From Pseudomonadota bacterium (GTDB lineage: Bacteria > Pseudomonadota > Alphaproteobacteria > Rhizobiales > Hyphomicrobiaceae), in the NCBI GenBank assembly GCA_023412745.1, contig JAEZBZ010000228.1, forward strand, positions 1 to 31,545: a stretch of 31,545 nucleotides of DNA, written 5' to 3'. Below are positions 8,945-16,265 of this stretch, piece by piece (position 1 is the stretch's first letter; each line of letters begins with the position of its first letter). The notes under the pieces are model-generated. The model worked only from the letters and a program-made list of their open reading frames with translations, did not search any database and was not told the origin of the DNA. The translations under genes and the position numbers were made by a program.

Positions 8945-9244
8945 AATCGAAGGCTGGCTGCGGTCAGACGCCGCCCGCGAAAACGACCTGCTGCTGTTTT
9001 CGAAACTCTCATCTGGCTGCTCATCGCCAACGTCGGAGCAGCGGAACGCATCGACTTCACCGTCATCGGACGCGCGGTGAACAAAGTCAGCCGCGTTGAA
9101 TCGCACAGCAAATCGCTCGGCCGCAGCATCCTGATCACCGCGCCGGTCGCTCAGAGGCTGTCCATACCGCTCGATAATCGCGGCGCCCATGCATTGCGGG
9201 GCCTGACTCGGCCAATTTCGATTTTTAGCCCCGACGGGTCTTGA
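8945..9244 (+). pseudogene. Remnant of class III adenylate/guanylate cyclase (C-terminal part)
   Basis: The plus frame from 8945 to the stop at 9242–9244 has no acceptable start, and from about 9026 it reads ANVGAAERIDFTVIGRAVNK and continues VSRVESHSKSLGR to HALRGLTRPISIF. This is the end of a class III cyclase catalytic domain: DFTVIG, then AVN..SR carrying the Asn and Arg used for catalysis, then the final HALRG. The metal-binding half, which should lie upstream, is not recognisable in any frame between 8772 and 9000, and a frameshift near 9010 is likely. The last 20 bases overlap the convergent permease gene. I call it a decayed gene fragment and not an active cyclase. Confidence 0.72.
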
Positions 9245-10199
9245 TCAGGATCAGCACGCCCGCGACGACGATCATCATGCCGGGCACCAGCCGCCAGTCG
9301 AATGCCGACACGCTGATCCAGCCCAAGGACACTGCGATCGTCTGCAACAACAGTGTCGCCAGCGGCATGAAGGCACCCATGGCGATGAAGTTTTCGGTGC
9401 GGATTTTCACCACAGACGAGAACTGCAGATAGTTCATCGCCGTGAAAATCGCGCCGCCGGCCAGCAGGGCGTAGGCGAATGTCGGCACGTGAATGAGATC
9501 GTGGGCCGCCGGCACCAGATCATTGCGGCTCACCACGCCGGCCGCGACCAGCGCCGCGCCAAAGCCAACCAGCGACAGCGCCGCGACGCCGGTGATCAGC
9601 ACCACCAGGCCCGTGACACGGATCTTGTCGGTGATCGTGCGCGCGGCGCGGTTCCAGGGATGGAACTCCGTCGAGAATCCGCGCACGGCAACTGCGATCG
9701 CGCACAGCACGCCATAGAGAATGCCCTGAGTCTGCGCGGCGAGATCGAGTGTCACTGACAGCACCATGATGCCGAGGAACACTAGCCCCGCGCCGATCCA
9801 GCCCCCTGTCGTCGGCCGCCGCCCGAAAACGACGAGCCCGGTGACCACCGCGATCGGAATGGACAGGCGCACTAGCAGATTGCCCTCCGCCGGCGAGATC
9901 GTCACCAGCATCAGACAGTATCCGCCTTCCAGTACGATATTGGATAAGCCGACCAGCCAACTGTGCGGCGACAGCATGATACGGACGGGCTCGTCGCCAA
10001 GGCCGGTGATGGCCAGCATGCCGATCGCCGAGATCAGCAGCGAATAGACGATGAACACGACGACATGCGCGCCCCCACCAATTGCAATCGCGTAGACGAC
10101 GCTGACCGCGCCGATGGCCAGCACGTACAGCGCAGCCTCGATCCAGCCCGTCGCGCGTTCGCCAGCCGTCGTCGGCACGGCGTTCACCTGCTGCTGCAC
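9225..10199 (-). CDS. EamA/DMT-family membrane transporter
   Basis: Predicted inner-membrane permease of 324 residues with about ten hydrophobic segments in two EamA-like repeats, the drug/metabolite transporter fold. The substrate cannot be told. The start is set at the GTG at 10199 because it directly follows the rsmD stop, has GGAGAG a few bases upstream, and gives an N-terminus just before the first membrane segment; the frame is open further upstream inside rsmD but there encodes an Arg-rich shadow. It is the last gene of the rluB–rsmD–permease run. Its 3' end overlaps the cyclase remnant on the other strand. Confidence 0.85.
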   Translation of the reverse strand: MQQQVNAVPTTAGERATGWIEAALYVLAIGAVSVVYAIAIGGGAHVVVFIVYSLLISAIGMLAITGLGDEPVRIMLSPHSWLVGLSNIVLEGGYCLMLVTISPAEGNLLVRLSIPIAVVTGLVVFGRRPTTGGWIGAGLVFLGIMVLSVTLDLAAQTQGILYGVLCAIAVAVRGFSTEFHPWNRAARTITDKIRVTGLVVLITGVAALSLVGFGAALVAAGVVSRNDLVPAAHDLIHVPTFAYALLAGGAIFTAMNYLQFSSVVKIRTENFIAMGAFMPLATLLLQTIAVSLGWISVSAFDWRLVPGMMIVVAGVLILIKTRRG

Positions 10200-10200
10200 G

Positions 10201-10782
10201 TCACTCTCCTCGAGTCGCCGGCGACGCCATGAAGCGCGCGAACACGACCTGCGTTTCTCCCCAGGACCGGCGATCCAGTTCTTCAAAGCCGTCCGGCAGG
10301 CGCAGCACAGTTCGCTCCGCCTCTTCCACAACCGCGATGGCGCCCGGCACAAGCCAGCCACCCGTCGCCGCCGACGCCAGGGCCTTTTCGGCCAATTCCT
10401 TGCCATAGGGCGGGTCGGCGAAGACTAGGTTGCACCTGTCCCGGCTGCCGGCCGGCCCGAGATCCGTGGCGTCGCGGCGAAATATGCGCGTTACACCCGA
10501 CAGACCAAAGGCCTCGACGTTGCGGCGGATTAGCCCACGCGCATCGGCATCCTGCTCCACGAACAGGCAATAGGTGGCACCGCGAGACATCGCCTCGATG
10601 CCGAGCGCACCGGTGCCGGCGAAAAGGTCGAGCACTTTCGATCCGGCGAGATCAAAATCCTCAATGCCGTGACTGAGAATATTGAACACCGCCTCGCGCA
10701 CGCGATCCGACGTCGGCCGCACGCGACCGTCAGGCGGCGTCGCCAAAGCGCGACCGCGAAACTTTCCGGCGACAACTCTCAT
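10201..10782 (-). CDS. rsmD: 16S rRNA (guanine966-N2)-methyltransferase
   Basis: S-adenosylmethionine-dependent methyltransferase that modifies G966 of 16S rRNA in the small subunit. The 193-residue protein starts MRVVAGKFRGR and has the substrate-side PTSDRVREAVFNIL, the AdoMet-binding LDLFAGTGALGIEA and the catalytic DPPYG. Length and motif order match the family. Its ATG overlaps the rluB stop by 4 nt, so translation is coupled to rluB; the pairing of rluB and rsmD is common in alphaproteobacteria. Confidence 0.95.
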   Translation of the reverse strand: MRVVAGKFRGRALATPPDGRVRPTSDRVREAVFNILSHGIEDFDLAGSKVLDLFAGTGALGIEAMSRGATYCLFVEQDADARGLIRRNVEAFGLSGVTRIFRRDATDLGPAGSRDRCNLVFADPPYGKELAEKALASAATGGWLVPGAIAVVEEAERTVLRLPDGFEELDRRSWGETQVVFARFMASPATRGE

Positions 10783-12407
10783 GGCCGCCGGTTCCCGCGC
10801 GGCCCTCTTGGCGGCCGACCGTCACGCGGCGATCGCGTCGACCTATCCCCACTTGGCCGCTCGCCACGCGGTGGCCGCGCTGATCTGCCCTCTCCTGGCC
10901 GTTCCCCGCGCGGTGACCGTGTCGACCCGGGATCGCCTCGCCATTCTCCACGCAGCGACCTCCGCCGCTGGTCCTCGCCTGATCGTTCCGGCCGTGGTGT
11001 CCCGGCCGGTTTGTCATCGCCGCGCCTTTCCCAGCGCCGTGGCCGATCCGGCCGACCTTCGCTTGTCCGTTCCACGCGCGGAGGCCGAGCCGGCCGCGCC
11101 TCGCCCGTGCGTTCCTCACGTGGCGGCCGCGCTGGTCCATCCTCGCCGCGCCGCTCCCAGCGACGTGGCCGATCCGGCCGACCCTCGCCCGTCCGTTCTC
11201 CGCGCGGCGGAAGAGCCGAGCGCCCTTCGCCTGCCCGCTCCGCGCGCGGTGAACGTGTGGACCAATCCTCTCCTGGCCGTTCCCCACGCGGCGGCCGCGC
11301 TGGTCCATCCTCGCCGCGCCGTTCCCAGCGACGTGGCCGATCTAACCGACCCTCGCCTGTCAGTTCTCCGCGCGGCGGACGAGCTAGGCGCCCTTCGCCT
11401 GCCCGCTCCGCGCGCGGGGGCCGAACCGGCCTGCCCTCGCCCGTTCGTCCGCGCGGCGCCTGCACTGGCTCGCCATCACTTGGCCGTCCCCAGCGCGGCG
11501 ATCGCGTCGACCTGCCGTCAGGCTCTCCGGCCGCACGTTCGGATTTGCGATACGCGCGGGTTTCCTTCTCGTCGTCGCTGATCTCGGTCAACCCAAGTTC
11601 ACGCGCCAGACGTTCCCCGAGCTGATCCACCAGCACACGGCGGCGCACAGGCTCGATCTGGCCCGGTTCCATGTCGAGCAACTGGAACGGCCCGTAGGAA
11701 ATCCGGATCAGTCGATTCACGTCGAGCTGGAAGTTCGACAGGATCTTGCGGACTTCGCGGTTCTTGCCCTCGCGCAGGCCGATCGTCAGCCAGACGTTGG
11801 CTCCCTGAACACGATCGAGGCTCGCCTCCACCGGACCATAACGGACACCATCGACTTCGATGCCGTTCTTGAGGCCGTCGAGCTGCTCCTGCGTGACGCT
11901 ACCGTGGGCCCGCACGCGGTAGCGGCGCAGCCATCCCGTGGCCGGCAGTTCCATATACCGCGCCAGCCCGCCATCGGTGGTGAGCAGCAACAGACCTTCG
12001 GTATTGAAATCCAGGCGACCGATGGAAATGACGCGCGGCATCTCTGGCGGCATCTTCTCGAATACGGTCGGGCGGCCCTGCGGGTCGCGGTGGGTGGTCA
12101 CCACGCCTCTCGGCTTGTAGTAGCGCCAGAGCCGCACGGGCTCGACGCTCGGCAGCGCCTTGCCGTCGACCACGATTTTGTCTTTGGGACCGACGTCCAG
12201 CGCCGGGCTCTTCAAAACCTTGCCGTTGACCGAGACACGCCCTTCCTCGATCCAACGCTCAGCGTCCCGGCGCGAGCACAGGCCAGCGCGCGCCATCGCC
12301 TTCGCGATCCGCGTGGTGTCGGATTTCTCGCCCGTTCTCGGGTTGGACCGCTCGAGTTTGGCAACAGCATTGCGGCGTGACGGTTGACCCGCCTGGGGTT
12401 TGCGCAT
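10779..12407 (-). CDS. rluB: RluB/RsuA-type rRNA pseudouridine synthase with long repeat tail
   Basis: Predicted to convert a uridine of rRNA (23S U2605 in E. coli RluB) to pseudouridine. Residues 31–80 form an S4 RNA-binding domain (IAKAMARAGLCSRRDAERWI). The catalytic domain follows, with Asp133 in GRLDFNTEGLLLLT and later GKNREVRKIL. The core ends near residue 275. Residues 318–542 are an Arg/Gly/Pro/Glu tail made of 14-residue repeats, nearly doubling the length relative to E. coli RluB (about 290). The tail is probably disordered and basic, suited to RNA contact. Enzyme family is certain; RluB rather than another RsuA-family member is inference from length, the S4 domain and the rsmD neighbour. 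Confidence 0.92.
   Translation of the reverse strand: MRKPQAGQPSRRNAVAKLERSNPRTGEKSDTTRIAKAMARAGLCSRRDAERWIEEGRVSVNGKVLKSPALDVGPKDKIVVDGKALPSVEPVRLWRYYKPRGVVTTHRDPQGRPTVFEKMPPEMPRVISIGRLDFNTEGLLLLTTDGGLARYMELPATGWLRRYRVRAHGSVTQEQLDGLKNGIEVDGVRYGPVEASLDRVQGANVWLTIGLREGKNREVRKILSNFQLDVNRLIRISYGPFQLLDMEPGQIEPVRRRVLVDQLGERLARELGLTEISDDEKETRAYRKSERAAGEPDGRSTRSPRWGRPSDGEPVQAPRGRTGEGRPVRPPRAERAGEGRLARPPRGELTGEGRLDRPRRWERRGEDGPARPPRGERPGEDWSTRSPRAERAGEGRSALPPRGERTGEGRPDRPRRWERRGEDGPARPPREERTGEARPARPPRVERTSEGRPDRPRRWERRGDDKPAGTPRPERSGEDQRRRSLRGEWRGDPGSTRSPRGERPGEGRSARPPRGERPSGDRSTRSPRDGRPPRGPRGNRRP
10830..11417 (-). repeat. Fourteen in-frame 42-bp tandem repeats in the rluB tail
   Basis: Residues 331–526 of the RluB homologue divide into exactly fourteen 14-residue units with no insertion or deletion; partial units flank both ends. 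The consensus is close to PRGERxGEGRxxRP. A variant unit RRWERRGEDGPARP starts at residues 359, 415 and, with changes, 457. At DNA level, near-identical stretches recur 168 bp (four units) apart, for example around 11150 and 11320, which points to growth by unequal duplication of multi-unit blocks. Confidence 0.9.
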
Positions 12408-12442
12408 GAGATTCGCTTGAGTCGTTTCGGATCGAGGCCTTT

Positions 12443-12910
12443 ATGGCATTGCCCAGTCCAGGAAGCCACATGCAGCTTGCGCTGCAGGAAGCGCGGCAGG
12501 CAGCCGAACGCGGAGAAGTGCCGGTTGGCGCCGTGCTGGTCGCGCCGGATGGCAGCGTCGTCGCCAGCGCCGGCAACCGCACCCGCGAGCTGTCCGACCC
12601 GACCGCGCACGCCGAAATCCTGGTTATACGGGCCGGCTGCGCGGCGATCGGCTCGGAACGGCTAATCGGCTATGCGCTCTACGTCACGCTCGAACCCTGC
12701 CCGATGTGCGCGGCGGCGATCTCGTTCGCCCGTATCCAGCGGCTGTACTACGGCGCCAGCGACCCCAAGGGTGGCGGGGTGGAATGGGGACCGCGCATCT
12801 TCAGCCAGCCGACCTGCCATCACGCGCCGGAGGTTTATAACGGCATCATGGACCGCGAGGCGTCGGAGATTTTGAAGGCGTTTTTCGCGGCCAAGCGCAA
12901 CCCGGACTAA
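12443..12910 (+). CDS. tadA: tRNA-specific adenosine deaminase
   Basis: Zinc enzyme that deaminates A34 to inosine in the tRNA anticodon (tRNA-Arg ACG in bacteria). The 155-residue protein has the cytidine-deaminase fold motifs: HAE at residues 56–58 (zinc ligand and catalytic Glu) and PCPMC with Cys86 and Cys89. EVPVGAVLV and YVTLEPCPMC are family hallmarks. An internal ATG at 12470 would give a start closer to the conserved core, so the first nine residues are uncertain. It is divergent from rluB with only 35 bp between the starts, so both promoters must sit in that gap or overlap the genes. Confidence 0.94.
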   Translation: MALPSPGSHMQLALQEARQAAERGEVPVGAVLVAPDGSVVASAGNRTRELSDPTAHAEILVIRAGCAAIGSERLIGYALYVTLEPCPMCAAAISFARIQRLYYGASDPKGGGVEWGPRIFSQPTCHHAPEVYNGIMDREASEILKAFFAAKRNPD

Positions 12911-12916
12911 CCGGGA

Positions 12917-13846
12917 CTAGCGCTTCACGGGAGCCGGCAACTTGCGCGGCTTGGCGATGCGCCCGGTGCGCTTCTCGGCGATCAGCCGCTCAAGCTCGGC
13001 CTTCAGCTTGGCCTTGGCCGGCTGCGCGGCTTCCAGGATCTCGGCCGGCCGGTAGAATTCCAGCGCACCGAATTTATCGACGTCGGCATCGATCAGGATA
13101 TCGGGCTGGCGATAGCGTAAACGCTCGCGCACCATGCTTTTCTGCAGGATCTGGAACGACTGAACCATGATCTCTATCGCCGTCGGCTTCGGCCCGATGT
13201 CGGCGTCCGCAGTCGCGCCGTTGACGTCGATCGCCACCGTGATGTCCGCTGCGCCATCGATGAGATCGAATGGCAGAGGATTGACCAACCCGCCATCAAC
13301 CAGCGTGCGGCCGTCGATGATCACCGGCGAAAACAGTATCGGAATGGCGATGCTGGCGGCAACCGCCGTGCGCAACGGCCCCTCGGCCAGCACGACGCCA
13401 TCGTGCGAGCTGAGATCGGTCGCGACTAGCTTGAGCGGGATTTTGAGGTGAGCGAAATCCTTGGCCACCTTGTCGGGAAACACAAGGTCCAGCAGCGCGG
13501 CCGGATTGATGAACGACGAGCGCAGCGGCAGCACGCGCAGCAGCATCTGCACCGGTTCGGAGCGCGCCGCGAACAGTTGCCGCGCCAGATCGAAGCGGCG
13601 TTCCAGCGCCTCCTCCGTGTAGGCGCGGATCTGCTTGGCGGTGAGGCCGGACGCGTAGGCCGCGCCGTACAGCGCACCGATCGACGTGCCAGCGATCACG
13701 GTGGGACGCAGGCCAAGTTCATCGAACACCTCAAGCATCGAGACGTGGGCGATGCCACGCGCGCCACCGCCGCCCAGCGCCAAAGCGATGGTCGGGAGGT
13801 CATCAGTCGGCTGTTCGACACGCTTCGAATGGTGCGTCATATGCAT
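12917..13846 (-). CDS. Patatin-like phospholipase family protein
   Basis: Predicted Ser/Asp-dyad lipid acyl hydrolase of 309 residues. The oxyanion-hole motif GGGGARG is at residues 25–31, the nucleophile Ser55 in GTSIG and the catalytic Asp184 in DGG, so all elements of an active patatin are present. There is no signal peptide, so it is probably cytoplasmic or peripheral. The ATG at 13846 is preferred; a TTG ten codons upstream (13876) is in frame but has no better ribosome-binding site, and the first 20 residues are unconserved in look. It lies 50 bp after the dehalogenase gene and converges with tadA with 6 bp between the stops. The natural substrate is unknown. Confidence 0.88.
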   Translation of the reverse strand: MHMTHHSKRVEQPTDDLPTIALALGGGGARGIAHVSMLEVFDELGLRPTVIAGTSIGALYGAAYASGLTAKQIRAYTEEALERRFDLARQLFAARSEPVQMLLRVLPLRSSFINPAALLDLVFPDKVAKDFAHLKIPLKLVATDLSSHDGVVLAEGPLRTAVAASIAIPILFSPVIIDGRTLVDGGLVNPLPFDLIDGAADITVAIDVNGATADADIGPKPTAIEIMVQSFQILQKSMVRERLRYRQPDILIDADVDKFGALEFYRPAEILEAAQPAKAKLKAELERLIAEKRTGRIAKPRKLPAPVKR

Positions 13847-13896
13847 GACAACACGCCAAAGACCCGTTTGCGTCAACGCGGCAGGTTGGTCGGCCG

Positions 13897-14823
13897 CTAA
13901 CCTGGCGAAATACTCTCAGCGAAGAATTCCAGCAGCGCGGTGAGCGTCTCCTGCGGGTTTTCCTCGACCAGGAAATGCCCCGAAACGATGCACCTGCCAC
14001 GAACATCCGTGCACCACGCCCACCAAGCCTCCAACGGATCAAGCGCCCCCTTACCGACGTAATCAGAGCCCCACAGCACCAGCGTCGGACATTGGATCTT
14101 CCTGCCGGCGGTCCGGTCGATCTCATCAGCTTCGCGATCGAATGTGGCGCCGGCGCGATAGTCCTCGCACACCGCATGGATGCGCGCGTGCGTCGTGAGC
14201 AACTGCTTATAGTGGACAAGCGCCGTCGGGTCGAAGCAATCGAGGGTTTTGTCCTGAGTCCAGCTCCGCAGCGTGTGCTCGACATAGTAATCCGGCCCCG
14301 ACGCGATTAGCGTTTCGGGCAGCGGCGCGGGCTGGGCCAGGAATAACCAGTGGTAGGATCGCAAGGCTGCTTCAGCCGTCAGTCCGGCCCAGACATCCGC
14401 CGTCGCCAGGATATCCATAAGCACGAGGCGCTCGACGATGGCCGGTTCGTCCAACGCCAGCCGATAGGCGACGCGCGCGCCGCGATCGTGCCCCATGACG
14501 CTGAAGCGCTTGTGGCCGAGCGCCCGCATCAAAAAGATGCAATCCTTCGCCATGCTGCGTTTGGAATAGACGCGGTGCTCGCGGTCGCCCGGCGGCGCGC
14601 TGCTCTCGCCGTAGCCGCGAAGATCCATCAGCACGACGGTGAAGTGATGCGCCAATTGCTGCGCGATGCGATGCCAGCACACGTGCGTCTGCGGATAGCC
14701 GTGCAGGCACAGCAATGGCGGGCCGGCGCCGCCGACCCTGGCGAAGATCTCCCCCGCCCCCGTATCGACACGATGCGTCGTGAAGCCCGGAAACAGATCG
14801 GGCAATTCGGCCGGTTGCGTCAT
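13897..14823 (-). CDS. Haloacetate (fluoroacetate) dehalogenase-like alpha/beta hydrolase
   Basis: The 308-residue alpha/beta hydrolase has an aspartate nucleophile, as in dehalogenases and epoxide hydrolases. Every catalytic and halide-pocket residue known from Rhodopseudomonas palustris RPA1163 is present at a constant offset of +3: Asp113, Arg114 and Arg117 in GHDRGARVAYRLAL, Asp137 in MDI, His158 and Trp159 in SYHW, Tyr222 in DYRAGA, and His283 in SGHFLVEENP. This supports hydrolysis of haloacetate to glycolate plus halide. The start is at ATG 14823, with GGAGG 7 nt upstream and 17 bp after purD. Lack of a nearby halide exporter or haloacid regulator leaves the physiological role open. 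Confidence 0.85.
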   Translation of the reverse strand: MTQPAELPDLFPGFTTHRVDTGAGEIFARVGGAGPPLLCLHGYPQTHVCWHRIAQQLAHHFTVVLMDLRGYGESSAPPGDREHRVYSKRSMAKDCIFLMRALGHKRFSVMGHDRGARVAYRLALDEPAIVERLVLMDILATADVWAGLTAEAALRSYHWLFLAQPAPLPETLIASGPDYYVEHTLRSWTQDKTLDCFDPTALVHYKQLLTTHARIHAVCEDYRAGATFDREADEIDRTAGRKIQCPTLVLWGSDYVGKGALDPLEAWWAWCTDVRGRCIVSGHFLVEENPQETLTALLEFFAESISPG

Positions 14824-14840
14824 CGGGGAGCCTCCGTTCG

Positions 14841-16124
14841 TTAGTTGCCTTTCGTCTCGCGGGCGATGGCGCGCCAACCGATGTCGCGGCGACAGAAGCC
14901 TTCCGGCCAGTCGATCAGATCGACCGCCGCATATGCACGCTGGCTTGCCTCGCCGACCGTACGGCCCCGCGCGGCGACGTTCAGCACCCGCCCGCCGTCA
15001 GCCAGGATACGTTCGCCATCGCGGCGCGTGCCAGCGTGAAAGATCTGCACGGCGGGCACCTCCGCCGCAGCGTTAAGGCCACGAATCTCCGTGCCTTTGC
15101 GCGGCGTGCCGGGATAGCCTTCGGCCGCCATCACGACAGCCAGCGCAGCCTCATCGTGCCAGCGCAGATCGAAATTCGCCAGCACGCCATCGGCGGTTGC
15201 CAGCAGGGCGGCCAGGAAGTCCGACTTCAGGCGCATCATCAGCACTTGGCATTCCGGATCGCCGAAGCGAACGTTGTATTCGATGAGCTTGGGGCCTGCG
15301 CTGGTGATCATCAGGCCTGCGAACAGCACACCCTGGAACGGGGTGCCGCGCTGCGCCAATCCGGCAACCGTCGGCTGTATGATCTCAGTCATGACGCGAT
15401 CCATCATCGCAGGCGTCATAACCGGCGCCGGCGCATAAGCCCCCATGCCGCCGGTGTTCGGGCCTTTGTCGCCGTCAAAAACCTGCTTGTGATCCTGCGC
15501 CGCGCCAAGCGACAGCACGCTCTTGCCATCAACGAGGGCGAACACGCTCGCCTCTTCGCCTTGCATGAACTCCTCGATCACCACTTCCGAACCGGCTGCG
15601 CCGAAGCTGCCGCCGAAGCAGGCGTCGATCGCGGCATCGGTCGCCTCACGGGTTTCGGCGATCACCACGCCCTTGCCGGCGGCTAGTCCATCCGCCTTGA
15701 CTACGACCGGCAGGCTCTGCAGCGCGGCATAGGCCTTCGCCGCGGCGGCATTGGTGAAGCGGCCGTAGGCAGCCGTTGGGATATTGAACTCGCGGCACAG
15801 ATCCTTGGTGAAACCTTTCGAGCCTTCGAGCTGGGCGGCCTCACGCGAGGGGCCGAACACCTTGAAACCAGCGGCTCGCAGATCGTCCGAGATGCCCGCA
15901 ACGAGCGGCGCCTCGGGACCGACCACGACGAAATCGATTGCCTTGTCCTTGGCCAGCCGCACCACCGCCGCGTGATCGGCCAGATCGACCGCCTCACACT
16001 CAGCAATCGCGGCGATGCCGGCATTGCCCGGTGCACAATACAGCTTGTCGAGCATGGGGCTGGCGCTGATCGCCCATGCCAATGCGTGCTCACGCCCGCC
16101 GGAGCCGAGAATAAGCACGTTCAT
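14841..16124 (-). CDS. purD: Phosphoribosylamine–glycine ligase (GAR synthetase)
   Basis: Second step of purine synthesis: ATP-dependent joining of glycine to 5-phosphoribosylamine. The 427-residue ATP-grasp enzyme starts MNVLILGSGGREHALAW. It has the GSKGFTKDL segment, the ATP-grasp loop VVVKADGLAAGKGVV, the family signature VRFGDPECQ and a C-terminal GARS domain. The ATG at 16124 is chosen because the conserved core starts right there, with AAGGTG 8 nt upstream, although the frame extends 35 codons further. It heads a minus-strand group with the dehalogenase and patatin genes and is divergent from xseA across 141 bp, in which I see no convincing promoter. Confidence 0.96.
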   Translation of the reverse strand: MNVLILGSGGREHALAWAISASPMLDKLYCAPGNAGIAAIAECEAVDLADHAAVVRLAKDKAIDFVVVGPEAPLVAGISDDLRAAGFKVFGPSREAAQLEGSKGFTKDLCREFNIPTAAYGRFTNAAAAKAYAALQSLPVVVKADGLAAGKGVVIAETREATDAAIDACFGGSFGAAGSEVVIEEFMQGEEASVFALVDGKSVLSLGAAQDHKQVFDGDKGPNTGGMGAYAPAPVMTPAMMDRVMTEIIQPTVAGLAQRGTPFQGVLFAGLMITSAGPKLIEYNVRFGDPECQVLMMRLKSDFLAALLATADGVLANFDLRWHDEAALAVVMAAEGYPGTPRKGTEIRGLNAAAEVPAVQIFHAGTRRDGERILADGGRVLNVAARGRTVGEASQRAYAAVDLIDWPEGFCRRDIGWRAIARETKGN

Positions 16125-16265
16125 GCGTTGAGCACCTTGATTGATATGGCCTTGAATGTCATGGCGAATATGGTTGTTCAATGAGATGGGGGTAACGGCA
16201 AATGGACGCCGCCGCGCGACCGCCACCATCGTGTATCATTGCAGGGTGAGCTTCACAAACCGGGG

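Noticed and set aside
8545..9190. Minus-strand frames of 129 and 197 codons over the mutL end and cyclase relic
   Set aside because: They overlap conserved mutL sequence or the relic and resemble no protein; the plus frame has clear cyclase motifs.
10201..10406. Longer DMT permease starting at 10406
   Set aside because: The added 69 residues lie wholly inside rsmD and are Arg-rich shadow sequence; the GTG at 10199 has a proper ribosome-binding site.
10830..11417. Possible CRISPR-like array
   Set aside because: The 42-bp units are tandem, imperfect and in coding frame, with no unique spacers.
10669..11625. Two long plus-strand frames opposite the rluB tail
   Set aside because: The repetitive GC-rich tail has no stop codons in several frames. 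The minus frame carries the S4 and synthase domains and ends at the rsmD overlap, so the plus frames are by-products.
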